Source of the DNA: Novosphingobium sp. FKTRR1 | GTDB lineage: Bacteria > Pseudomonadota > Alphaproteobacteria > Sphingomonadales > Sphingomonadaceae | DNA: 64,000 nt | Direction: 5' to 3' | Assembly (NCBI RefSeq): GCF_020404405.1 | Contig: NZ_JAIZDA010000018.1 | Location: 12,501 to 76,500 of the forward strand | Notes under the pieces: generated by a model | The model's input: only the letters and a program-made list of their open reading frames with translations | Database searches by the model: none | Told to the model about the DNA's origin: nothing | Translations under genes and position numbers: made by a program | In this document: positions 16,960 through 24,824 of the stretch, one piece after another | Layout: each line of letters starts with the position of its first letter | How positions within the stretch are numbered: the first letter of the stretch is position 1

Positions 16960-18249
16960 CTAGAAACCGCCTGCAAGGGTAAGCACCGGACCGGAACCCG
17001 GCAAGGCGCTGCCCGCCACCCGGAAACGCCAGTCGAGCATCGCGCGCATCCGCAGGCCGCCCGGCGCGATCCGCCATTGCACGCGCGGCCCCACATCGAG
17101 CCGGACCGCGCCTTGTTGCCCGCCGCTCCACGCCCCGGCCCCCAGCGACAGGTCGCTGCGCTCGTTCAGCCGCACCAGCCGGTGCAGCACGGTGCCCTGC
17201 AGGTCGAAAAAGGCCGTCGCGTCCCTGCCGCCCACCCAGCCCGCCTGGCCGAACCCCTCCAGTTCAAGCCCGAGCCCCGGTGCGCCCACGGGACGCGGCC
17301 CCAACCCGCCCACCAGCGCCAGCGCGGGGCGAACCTGCGTCGCTGCGCTGCCTTGCTGGACCCGCACCTCTGCCAGCAGCGCGACCGGCTGGCGCCGCAT
17401 CGGTCGAACCGAAAGGCCAAGCGCCAACTGACGGTCGGTGAGTCCGCCCACGGCGCTGGTCAACCGGGCATAGGCGGCGGGCTTGAGGCGACTGCCCGGC
17501 GCAAGCGCAAAGCGCAGGACCGCACCGGCCTGGCTGCCGCCATAGGCCCCGCTGCCCGCTGCCAGACTGGCCCTGTCCGCCTGGCCACGCAGCAAGACCC
17601 AACCATCGCCCGACCAGCGCGAAGGGCGCGATCCATCGCCCGACCAGCGCGAAGGGCGCGATCCATCGCCGTGAGATACCGCCATCCCGGCTGGCGACGC
17701 CGCTTCGGCCGGTGTGTTTGCGGGCAAGTATGCGTTGTCTGCTGGAAGTCCGGGCGCGGTTGGCGGCAATGGTCCTGCACGCGACGGCGGCCGCCCGGTT
17801 CGCATAAGCGCATCTGCGCCAAACCAGAGGCGCCCGCCGCGCGCAGGCGCCGACCCCGGCTCTCGCCCATCCGCATCGCCCTTCGGTCCTGCCCTGCCAT
17901 ACTGTGTCGCGGGGAAAGGCTGGGGAGGGTCGCGGCGCCTGTGCTCGACCCGCAGGCTCAACAGGGCAGGGACACGCCAGCGGCCATCGGGCCAGTGATC
18001 GGGCCGGTGATCGTGCCAGCCAGCCAGCGCGCGGGGTTGCGCTATGGCGGATAGGGCCAACCTGTCCGGCACGTTGGTCACAGGATCATGATCGAACCAC
18101 AGCAGCGCGATCCGCAGCCCGACCCATGCAACCAGCACGCCCACCAGCGCCACCAAGGGCTGCCCACGACGCCGCGCGATTCCCGACGCGACCCGCTCAC
18201 CAAGCGCCCGATCGTGCTCGGGCGGATCAAGATCGTTCCCCGTTATCAG
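16960..18249 (-). CDS. NfrA C-terminal-domain-like outer-membrane protein
   Basis: About 429 residues at most. It has a short basic N-terminus, one membrane helix (QPLVALVGVLVAWVGLRIALLWF), a Pro/Arg-rich linker and a C-terminal domain of about 200 residues rich in alternating strands. The end reads LSLGAGAWSGGQQG, RLDVGPRVQWRI, MLDWRFRVAGSALPGSGPVLTL. That resembles the C-terminal domain of phage N4 adsorption protein A (NfrA_C, PF13283). The NfrA TPR region is absent. There is no good ATG. Candidates are CTG 18249 overlapping the upstream stop (CTGA), TTG 18156 and GTG 18153. Its neighbour upstream is NfrB-like, which supports the assignment. Confidence 0.6.
   Translation of the reverse strand: MITGNDLDPPEHDRALGERVASGIARRRGQPLVALVGVLVAWVGLRIALLWFDHDPVTNVPDRLALSAIAQPRALAGWHDHRPDHWPDGRWRVPALLSLRVEHRRRDPPQPFPATQYGRAGPKGDADGREPGSAPARGGRLWFGADALMRTGRPPSRAGPLPPTAPGLPADNAYLPANTPAEAASPAGMAVSHGDGSRPSRWSGDGSRPSRWSGDGWVLLRGQADRASLAAGSGAYGGSQAGAVLRFALAPGSRLKPAAYARLTSAVGGLTDRQLALGLSVRPMRRQPVALLAEVRVQQGSAATQVRPALALVGGLGPRPVGAPGLGLELEGFGQAGWVGGRDATAFFDLQGTVLHRLVRLNERSDLSLGAGAWSGGQQGAVRLDVGPRVQWRIAPGGLRMRAMLDWRFRVAGSALPGSGPVLTLAGGF
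17611..17670. repeat. exact 30-bp tandem duplication
   Basis: Positions 17611-17640 and 17641-17670 are identical base for base. They lie in the linker of the NfrA-like gene and encode two copies of the ten residues GDGSRPSRWS. An exact duplication suggests a recent slippage or recombination event. Confidence 0.95.
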
Positions 18250-19640
18250 GTCGCCACGGCCAGTTGCGGCAACCGCGCGTGAACAGTGTGGTCCCAGATG
18301 ACCTGTCCGGACCGCAGCGAAGCCAGATAGGCCGTCAATGCGCGGCGCGCAGCCATAATGGCGATGACATTGCCCACCGGCATCCGCAACACCGCCCAGA
18401 CCCCTTCGCGCAAGCCGTATTCGCGCGCGGTGAAGGCACATCGCGCCACGATCCGCCACAACAGCGCCACGAAATTCAGCGCCAGCAGCCAATGCAACGC
18501 CTGCTCGTTGTCGGCGGCAAGTCCGGGCTTGGGCACTCCCACCCAACCCGCTGCCGCCAACATCGGCGCAAGCAGTATCAGCGAGTAGGCCACAGCCAGC
18601 ACCACAGCGGTCAACGGGCCGCGCCGATCGCGCAACCGCATCCACAATTCCGGCAACGAAGCCGACCAGCCCAGCCGTTCCCAGCCCTGAAAGGCGATAC
18701 CGTGCAGCCAGCGCGTCTTTTGCCGGACCGCCGCAACCAGTTCTGCCGGAAAGAATTCGCGCGTGGCGACAAGTTGCCCGTTTTCATCGCGGACCCGCAG
18801 AAAGCGGCCGCGCCCGCCCGCCTCGCTCACCAGCAGGCCGAATTCATAGTCCTCGGTCAGGCATTCGGCGGCAAACGGGTCGGGACTGCCGCGCCGCGCC
18901 GCGATGGCCTCGATCGCCGCGCGCGAAAACGCGCAGCCCACTCCCGCAGCAGGCAGGCTGACCCCCAGCCAGTCACGCACCACCATCGCCTTGGCGTGGC
19001 TTTCGGCAAATTCATCGCAATAGTGCCCACCGACCCAGCGGCTTGCGGCCTGCGGCTCAGGCCGGACCGGCAGTTGCACGAAGTCGGCGCTGTCGAGCCC
19101 GCGATCGAGCAGCACGAGGCCAGCGGGATGCACCATGTCCTCGGCATCGTGCAGGATGATGCCGCGCGCGTGAAAACCGCGTCGCGTTTCATCCTGACAG
19201 AGCGCGGCGTAAAGGCGGTTCAGGCAATCGGCCTTGGTCGTCGGCCCCACCCGGTCAAGCACCACGATCCGCAGCCGCGCATCCTCCGAAACGCCGATCA
19301 AGGCCGCCAGCGTTGCCGCATCGTTGCTGTAGCAGCCGACATAGATGCGCAAGTCGCGCTGCGGCCAGACCCGCAAGGCGTGGTCGAGCATGGCGCCGAT
19401 CACCGCCGATTCGTTCCACGCAGGCACCAGCACGGCAAGCGCGCCGCGCAAGGGGGAGTCCGCAGGCTCGCTGACCCGGCTGGTCTTGACGCGACCGGTC
19501 ACCCGCAAGACCAGCCACAGCAAGTCGATGCCGGTTTCATCGATGACCCCGATCGCGAACCAGAAGGACGCAAACAGAAGCAGCTCGTGTTCTAGCCCCC
19601 AAAGCCACGCGAAATGCGCAGCCAATGGCATCGTTTCCAT
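18246..19640 (-). CDS. NfrB-like membrane glycosyltransferase
   Basis: A 464-residue protein with an N-terminal helix (ELLLFASFWFAIGVIDE), a cytosolic GT2 domain and three to four C-terminal helices. The processive-GT2 motifs are present: LVPAWNESAVI, HDAEDMVHP (DxD position), LTEDYEFG (ED) and QKTRWLHG (QxxRW). The arrangement matches the inner-membrane partner NfrB of the E. coli N4 receptor system, which makes and exports a surface glycan. ATG 19640 has GGCGGGG five bases upstream. Coupled to the NfrA-C-like gene, it suggests a glycan synthesis and export pair. It is divergent from nhaA. Confidence 0.8.
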   Translation of the reverse strand: METMPLAAHFAWLWGLEHELLLFASFWFAIGVIDETGIDLLWLVLRVTGRVKTSRVSEPADSPLRGALAVLVPAWNESAVIGAMLDHALRVWPQRDLRIYVGCYSNDAATLAALIGVSEDARLRIVVLDRVGPTTKADCLNRLYAALCQDETRRGFHARGIILHDAEDMVHPAGLVLLDRGLDSADFVQLPVRPEPQAASRWVGGHYCDEFAESHAKAMVVRDWLGVSLPAAGVGCAFSRAAIEAIAARRGSPDPFAAECLTEDYEFGLLVSEAGGRGRFLRVRDENGQLVATREFFPAELVAAVRQKTRWLHGIAFQGWERLGWSASLPELWMRLRDRRGPLTAVVLAVAYSLILLAPMLAAAGWVGVPKPGLAADNEQALHWLLALNFVALLWRIVARCAFTAREYGLREGVWAVLRMPVGNVIAIMAARRALTAYLASLRSGQVIWDHTVHARLPQLAVAT

Positions 19641-19718
19641 TGTTACCCCGCCGATTGACGGCCATCACCCCATCAACGAGACTATGCGCGGGTCCGGCTA
19701 CTGACAACGCCGGGCCGG

Positions 19719-20927
19719 ATGGGGAATGATTCGAAAATGGCGGTATTCCGACGTATTTCTGCAGCTCTCGGGCAGTTGCTGCATGACGAGGCGGCACCGG
19801 GCATCGTGCTGATCGTCGCCGCCATAGTAGCGCTTGCACTTGCGAACTCGCCAACAGCACATGGCTGGCATGCATTGCTGCACGATCCATTGCCGTGGAC
19901 GCCGGTGACCCGGCTGGCATCGCTGCACGAATGGATCAACGACGCGCTGATGGCGCTGTTCTTCTTTGTCATCGGGCTTGAAATAAAGCGTGAAATCCTT
20001 TCCGGGGAACTGGCCGACGCAAGCCGGCGGCGCCTGCCTGTGATCGCTGCCGTCGTGGCGATGGCGGTGCCTGCAGCGGTGTTCCTGGGCGTTGTCCACA
20101 ATGATGCCGCACTGCACCAAGGCTGGGCCATTCCGGCCGCCACCGACATTGCCTTTGCACTTGGCGTACTGGCCTTGTTCGGGCGCGGATTGCCTCCCTC
20201 GATCCGACTGTTCCTGCTGACCGTCGCGATCGTCGATGACCTTGGCGCGATCGCGATCATCGCCTTTTTCTACACGCACGACATCGATCTTGGCTGGCTG
20301 GGCGCCGCTGCGGCGATCCTGGCGGTGCTGGTGGCGATAAACCGATTCGGTGTGCGAGAATGGTGGGTCTGGCCGATCCCATCGGCATTGCTGTGGTATG
20401 CCACGCTGCAATCGGGCGTTCACGCCACCGTGGCGGGCGTGCTTGCGGCCTTGACCGTGCCGCTGGCGCTCGACCGGCGCGGCGATAGCGCGCTGCTGCG
20501 GATGGAACACGCCATGGTTCCGTTCAACGGGTTCCTCATCGTCCCGCTGTTCGGATTGGCCAACGCCGGGGTCGAACTGGGCGACATCGGGCACGACGCC
20601 ATGTTCGCTCCCTTGCCGATCGGCGTCGCGCTGGGGCTGTTGCTGGGCAAGCCGGTGGGCATCCTGCTGGCCGTGTTCGGCTGCGAATGGTCCGGCATCG
20701 CCCAACGGCCCGCAGGCGCAAGGACGCTGCACCTGATCGGCATGGCCCTGCTGTGCGGGATCGGCTTCACCATGAGCCTGTTTCTGGCAGGCCTTGCCTT
20801 TCCAACCGCGCCATTGCTGGTCGAGGAAGCCAAGCTGGGCATCCTGGGCGGGTCGATCGTGGCGGCCTTGTTGGGCGGGGCGCTGCTGCGTCTGGCGGCC
20901 CGGCAGCAACCCGCCGAAACGCAGTGA
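19719..20927 (+). CDS. nhaA: Na+/H+ antiporter NhaA
   Basis: A 402-residue, 11-12-helix protein. The family-defining segments are ALMALFFFVIGLEIKRE, IPAATDIAFALGVLAL (helix IV break) and VAIVDDLGAIAIIAFFY, whose two adjacent aspartates are the ion-binding pair. GIGFTMSLFLAGLAF is the conserved C-terminal helix. It exports Na+ in exchange for protons at alkaline pH or high salt. ATG 19719 or ATG 19737 could be the start; the second has GGGGAA ten bases upstream. It stands alone. Confidence 0.96.
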   Translation: MGNDSKMAVFRRISAALGQLLHDEAAPGIVLIVAAIVALALANSPTAHGWHALLHDPLPWTPVTRLASLHEWINDALMALFFFVIGLEIKREILSGELADASRRRLPVIAAVVAMAVPAAVFLGVVHNDAALHQGWAIPAATDIAFALGVLALFGRGLPPSIRLFLLTVAIVDDLGAIAIIAFFYTHDIDLGWLGAAAAILAVLVAINRFGVREWWVWPIPSALLWYATLQSGVHATVAGVLAALTVPLALDRRGDSALLRMEHAMVPFNGFLIVPLFGLANAGVELGDIGHDAMFAPLPIGVALGLLLGKPVGILLAVFGCEWSGIAQRPAGARTLHLIGMALLCGIGFTMSLFLAGLAFPTAPLLVEEAKLGILGGSIVAALLGGALLRLAARQQPAETQ

Positions 20928-20974
20928 CACAGCGGTGACATAGCGGTTCGATCACTGGCGCCAGAAATTTGCAT

Positions 20975-20999
20975 GAAACCTTTGGCGCCCAGACGCGTA
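20975..20999 (+). promoter_or_regulatory. possible EcfG-type (general stress) promoter of dps
   Basis: GAAAC at 20975-20979, a 16-bp spacer and CGTA at 20996-20999 are one mismatch each from the alphaproteobacterial EcfG consensus GGAAC-N16/17-CGTT. It lies 38 bp before the dps start. dps is a usual member of that regulon, but the match is degenerate. Confidence 0.3.
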
Positions 21000-21036
21000 A
21001 AAGGACGCAACCAAGCTCCATTCAAGGGGAACCAGC

Positions 21037-21492
21037 ATGCCCGGTGACAACGCCAACAAAGCCCTGATCGACAGCCTGAACGGGCTGCTGGCCGATTACT
21101 TCGCGCTTTATGTCAAGACCAAGAACTATCACTGGCACGTCGCCGGGCTGAACTTCCACGATCTCCACCTGCTGTTCGACGAACAGTCGGCCGAGCTTTT
21201 CGCGCTGACCGACGTGGTCGCCGAACGCGTGCGCAAGAATGGCGGCCGCACGCTCACCTCGATCAAGTCGGTCGGCGCGCATAGCGTCATCAAGGACGAT
21301 GATCGCGAGAAGGTGGACGCACTCGACATGGTCAAGACGCTGCGCGACGACAACGCCAAGCTGGTCGCGCGTATCCGCGAAGCAAAGGCCGCAGCCGGTG
21401 CCGCGGGCGACAACGCGACCGAAGGCCTGTCGGACGACTGGACCGATCAGGCTGAAAAGCGGGTGTGGTTCCTGAGCCAGATCCTCGGCTGA
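21037..21492 (+). CDS. dps: Dps-family DNA-binding ferritin
   Basis: A 151-residue protein of typical Dps length. The inter-subunit ferroxidase ligands are visible: His in KTKNYHWHVAG, and the HDLHLLFDEQSAELF helix with His, Asp and Glu. Helix C reads DVVAERVRKNGGRTLTSI. Dps dodecamers oxidise and store iron with hydrogen peroxide and protect DNA in stress. AAGGGGAACC just upstream is the ribosome site. It is followed by the convergent end of the type II secretion operon. Confidence 0.95.
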   Translation: MPGDNANKALIDSLNGLLADYFALYVKTKNYHWHVAGLNFHDLHLLFDEQSAELFALTDVVAERVRKNGGRTLTSIKSVGAHSVIKDDDREKVDALDMVKTLRDDNAKLVARIREAKAAAGAAGDNATEGLSDDWTDQAEKRVWFLSQILG

Positions 21493-21501
21493 ACATGAAA
21501 C

Positions 21502-22014
21502 TCACTCCCCGGCCCGACGGATCGTGGCGCGAACCGCCACCGATCCGTCGGGCTGCGGGGTCATGGTGAGCGTTTCGACGACCAGCCCCTTGTCAGCGAG
21601 CGAATCGAGCCAGGACAGCGCGCTTGTGGCGCTGGCGTCGCGAATGATGATCAATGTCGTTCGCCCACCGCCGCCGGGCTGGTGCGTCTGCAACACAAGT
21701 CCCGCCGTCTGCGCCAGACTGGCCACCTCCTGATCTATCGGCGCCTGATCTATCGGCACCTGATCGACCGGCGTGACGCGCGGAGCGTTGCGGGAGGGAC
21801 GATCAGGGCCAAGTGTCCGGATTGCCGCCAGCACTTGTGCGCTGCGTCTGGCGCTGTCGGCTTGCCGCGCACGAGCGGCGTCGAATGCCCGCCCGACCGG
21901 CCATATCAGGCCATCGACAAGCACGACCGCCAAACCGAGCCCGAGCGCGGTGAGCACCAGGAACCGCTCGCGCGCCGTCAACGCCTGCAGCCAGTCCTTC
22001 AGCCGCCCGATCAT
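21502..22014 (-). CDS. gspM: type II secretion system protein M
   Basis: A 170-residue bitopic protein. A short cytosolic N-terminus (MIGRLKDWLQALTARERF) precedes one membrane helix (LVLTALGLGLAVVLVDGLIWP), a coiled segment and a periplasmic ferredoxin-like domain ending in TLTMTPQPDGSVAVRATI. ATG 22014 overlaps the GspL stop (ATGA). GspM partners GspL in the inner-membrane platform. A three-copy 15-bp repeat at 21731-21775 encodes the stutter VDQVPIDQAPIDQE just outside the membrane. Confidence 0.88.
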   Translation of the reverse strand: MIGRLKDWLQALTARERFLVLTALGLGLAVVLVDGLIWPVGRAFDAARARQADSARRSAQVLAAIRTLGPDRPSRNAPRVTPVDQVPIDQAPIDQEVASLAQTAGLVLQTHQPGGGGRTTLIIIRDASATSALSWLDSLADKGLVVETLTMTPQPDGSVAVRATIRRAGE

Positions 22015-23114
22015 GGCGCCCGCACCGTGATCGCCGCCACGATTGCGCCGGTTGCGTCGGGCACCGGGGCGGGTGGCACGGTGACGGCCCAACCGTCGCG
22101 TTGCAAGGCGATCAGCAAGCCGTTGACATCCTCCACCCGTGGCGCGGCGATGGTGAGGTGCAGCGTTCCGTCCCCGGTCCAGGCCAGGTCGCGCAGGGTC
22201 GACGAGGGGGTCGCCCGAATCGCGAGCAACACCGCCGCCAGAGGTGCTGCGAAACCAGCCGCACCAGTCCCGCGCCGGGTCTGCGCCTCACGCACCAGTT
22301 CTTCCGCCGAGGCAAGATCGGTCGCGCGGATGCCGTGACGCTGCGCTTCGGCCACAACCGCCGCTTCGGCGTCGCCCGCCGCGCGGTTCCAGCGGCCGAT
22401 GCTCGCCAGCATCACCGCCAAGCCAAGCAAAAGGCACAAGCCGGTCATCCGCGCCAGCGGCGGCCAATCCAGTCCGGACAAGAGCGCAGCGCGGCGCGGC
22501 GCAAACGATCCCTGCCGCAAATCGAGCGGCGGCGTCAGGAATGTCGCCAGCAGCGCGTGTTCCAGTTCGCGGTCGACGATGGGTGTCGGCGGCAACATCT
22601 GTCCCAACGTCTCGACCAGCGCCGGTTCGCCGACAAACGCCGCATCGAGCGAACGTGCAATGCATTGATCGCCAAGCCGTGCCACGACCAGCCCCGCATC
22701 CGGTCTTGGCAGCACCAGTGCAGCCGGAACCAGCGCAGCAGGATCGATGCCCAGCCCGGCGCAAGCCGCCAGCCAGTGCTCCATGTCGTTCATGCCCGGA
22801 TGCGCGACGAGCAGGCGGTCGCCGTCGGTTGCCGCGACCGCGCCGTGGAGCGGTCCATCGCCGATCACCGGCGCTTCCAGCCGCGCGCTGGCCAAGGCCT
22901 GGGCGCATGACAAGCCCGGAGGCAGCGGCAGCTCACGCACCGGAGCCAGCGCCGCCGGGACCAGCACGACGACCGGCGCCCCGGCGACTTCCAACGGCAG
23001 CCTTGCCACGGCATTGGGCCCGATCACGGCACCGCGGGCGCTGTCGATCCGCCACCAATGCAGGTCGGCATCGGCCCGTTCGGGCAACAGCAGCAGGTAG
23101 CCCGAGCCCCGCAT
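22011..23114 (-). CDS. gspL: type II secretion system protein L
   Basis: About 367 residues. An actin-like cytosolic domain (LLLLPERADADLHWWRID, then LPLPPGLSCAQALASARLE) precedes a single membrane helix (GLCLLLGLAVMLASIG) and a periplasmic domain (TLHLTIAAPRVEDVNGLLIAL). GspL couples the GspE ATPase to the membrane platform. ATG 23114 sits just after the gspG stop with GGCGG eight bases upstream; ATG 23129 is an alternative that overlaps gspG. It follows gspG directly: gspH, I, J and K are missing between them. Confidence 0.85.
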   Translation of the reverse strand: MRGSGYLLLLPERADADLHWWRIDSARGAVIGPNAVARLPLEVAGAPVVVLVPAALAPVRELPLPPGLSCAQALASARLEAPVIGDGPLHGAVAATDGDRLLVAHPGMNDMEHWLAACAGLGIDPAALVPAALVLPRPDAGLVVARLGDQCIARSLDAAFVGEPALVETLGQMLPPTPIVDRELEHALLATFLTPPLDLRQGSFAPRRAALLSGLDWPPLARMTGLCLLLGLAVMLASIGRWNRAAGDAEAAVVAEAQRHGIRATDLASAEELVREAQTRRGTGAAGFAAPLAAVLLAIRATPSSTLRDLAWTGDGTLHLTIAAPRVEDVNGLLIALQRDGWAVTVPPAPVPDATGAIVAAITVRAP

Positions 23115-23118
23115 CCGT

Positions 23119-23574
23119 TCAGCCGCCATCGTCATGAATGTCGGCCTTGAGGTCAGCGCCGCCCGGCCTGCCATCGGCGCCGAGCGAAAACAGGTCGTAC
23201 GCATGGCCATCGGGTCCGGGCACCTGATACTGGTAGGCGTGGCCCCAAGGGTCGGTCGGCAACGCCTTGACATAGCCGCCGGGGCGATAGCCTTGCGGCA
23301 TCGGCAGATTGGCCGGTGCAACCTTGAGCGCGCCCAACCCTTGCGCCTGATCGGGATAGCTGCCCTGATCCAGCCGGTACATCTCGAGCGCCTGCGCCAG
23401 TGTGGCGAGATCGCTGCGCGCCTTTACCACCATCGCTTTGTCCTGACTGGGCAGCACATTGATCAGCACCACCGTGGCCAGCAGGCCGATGATGAAGATC
23501 ACCACCATCAGTTCGATCAGGCTGAAGCCTGCGTCGGACGACCGTGTGCGGGCGGATGACGGGTGTGCGGGCAT
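23119..23574 (-). CDS. gspG: type II secretion major pseudopilin
   Basis: A 151-residue protein with the prepilin cleavage site DAG|FSLIELMVVI after a 16-residue leader. The hydrophobic helix follows. The calcium-binding C-terminal region reads DPWGHAYQYQVPG and YDLFSLGADGRPGG, the GspG hallmark. It would be processed by a prepilin peptidase (not in this window) and assembled into the pseudopilus that pushes substrates through the secretin. Confidence 0.95.
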   Translation of the reverse strand: MPAHPSSARTRSSDAGFSLIELMVVIFIIGLLATVVLINVLPSQDKAMVVKARSDLATLAQALEMYRLDQGSYPDQAQGLGALKVAPANLPMPQGYRPGGYVKALPTDPWGHAYQYQVPGPDGHAYDLFSLGADGRPGGADLKADIHDDGG

Positions 23575-23579
23575 GGGCG

Positions 23580-24824
23580 CTAAAGTCCGGTCAGGGTCTG
23601 CAATTGCAGGATGGGCAGGAGGATCGACAGGATGATGAGCGCGACCAGCGCCCCCATGACGATGATGATCGCCGGTTCGAGCAGCGCCAGCGCGGTGCTG
23701 GAGAACGCTTCGAATTCACGGTCGAGGTAGTCGGCCGCGCGTTCGAGCATGGGGCCGAGCTGGCCCACCGCCTCACCACTTGCGGCAAGATAGACCAGCA
23801 ACGGCGGGAAACCCGACACTTCTCGCATGGCCGTCGACAGCGCAGCGCCCGCGCGGACGTGCCGGGTGATCGCCTCAAGCCGCGCCGCCTGCACCCGGTT
23901 GTTGACAGTGCGGGCCGCCAGGCGAAGGCCATCGACCAGCGGCAATCGTGCTTCGATCATCGCCGCCAGCGTGCGCGCAAGCCCGGCAGCATGGACATCG
24001 CGGATCAACCGACCGGCCAACGGCAGGCGCAGCACAACCGCATCGACGCGCTGTCGAAAGGCCGGCTTGCGCAGGCCGCGAGCAAACGCCGCGCCTGCCA
24101 ACACGGCGCCCAGCGCCAGCAGCCAACCCCATGCCCCAACGAAGCGCGACAACCCGATCACGGCGCGCGTCAGCCAGGGCAACTGGCGACCCGATTCGTC
24201 GAACTGTTCGACGACGCGCGGCACCACCCAGATCATCAGCGCCACGACCACCGCCAGCGCGACCAGCGCCAACGCCACCGGATAGGCCAGCGCGGCCAAC
24301 ACCCGCCCGCGTATTTGTGCTTGCCGTTCGAGCAGTTCGGCCATGCGTTCGGCGATGGCCGGAAGGCTGCCCGAATGCTCGCCCGCCGCGATCATCGCGC
24401 AATAGATCGGCGGGAAACTCGCCCGGTACAGCCGCATTGCTTCGGCCAATGGCATGCCTTCGACAACGCCGGCGTGTACCGCCAGCAGAATGGAGCGCGC
24501 GGCCGGTCGCTCGGTCTGGCGGGCAATCGTGCGCAGCGCCTCTTCAATCGGGCACACGGTGATCAACGATGCCAATTGCCGCGTGAACAGCGCCAGTTGC
24601 CGGGCCGACAGCGTGCGCGCGGTAAGGCGCTGCCTGACGCGATCGGCAAGACTGATCGGAAAGGTCGCCGCGTCCGCAGCGATCGTGAGATCGCGGTGCA
24701 GCCGGAGGACATGCCACCGTCGCTCAGCCAGACGGCGCGCGGCCTCTGCCTCGCCCGGCGCCTCGATCGCGCCGCGCCGTTCGCGCCCCTTCGGATCGAC
24801 CGCCTGATAGGCATAGCGCGCCAT
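23580..24824 (-). CDS. gspF: type II secretion inner-membrane platform protein F
   Basis: A 414-residue protein with two cytosolic T2SSF domains, each followed by membrane helices. First domain: FTRQLASLITVCPIEEALR and FPPIYCAMIAAGEHSGSLP. Second domain: RTLAAMIEARLPLVDGLRLA and FPPLLVYLAASGEAVGQL. The C-terminal helix is IIIVMGALVALIILSILLP. The start shares one base with the gspE stop. GspF is the core of the pseudopilus assembly platform. Confidence 0.95.
   Translation of the reverse strand: MARYAYQAVDPKGRERRGAIEAPGEAEAARRLAERRWHVLRLHRDLTIAADAATFPISLADRVRQRLTARTLSARQLALFTRQLASLITVCPIEEALRTIARQTERPAARSILLAVHAGVVEGMPLAEAMRLYRASFPPIYCAMIAAGEHSGSLPAIAERMAELLERQAQIRGRVLAALAYPVALALVALAVVVALMIWVVPRVVEQFDESGRQLPWLTRAVIGLSRFVGAWGWLLALGAVLAGAAFARGLRKPAFRQRVDAVVLRLPLAGRLIRDVHAAGLARTLAAMIEARLPLVDGLRLAARTVNNRVQAARLEAITRHVRAGAALSTAMREVSGFPPLLVYLAASGEAVGQLGPMLERAADYLDREFEAFSSTALALLEPAIIIVMGALVALIILSILLPILQLQTLTGL

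Noticed and set aside
16960..18645. Longer form of the NfrA-like gene starting at 18645
   Set aside because: It would overlap the NfrB-like glycosyltransferase by about 400 bp, and the extra part is an obvious out-of-frame reading of it.
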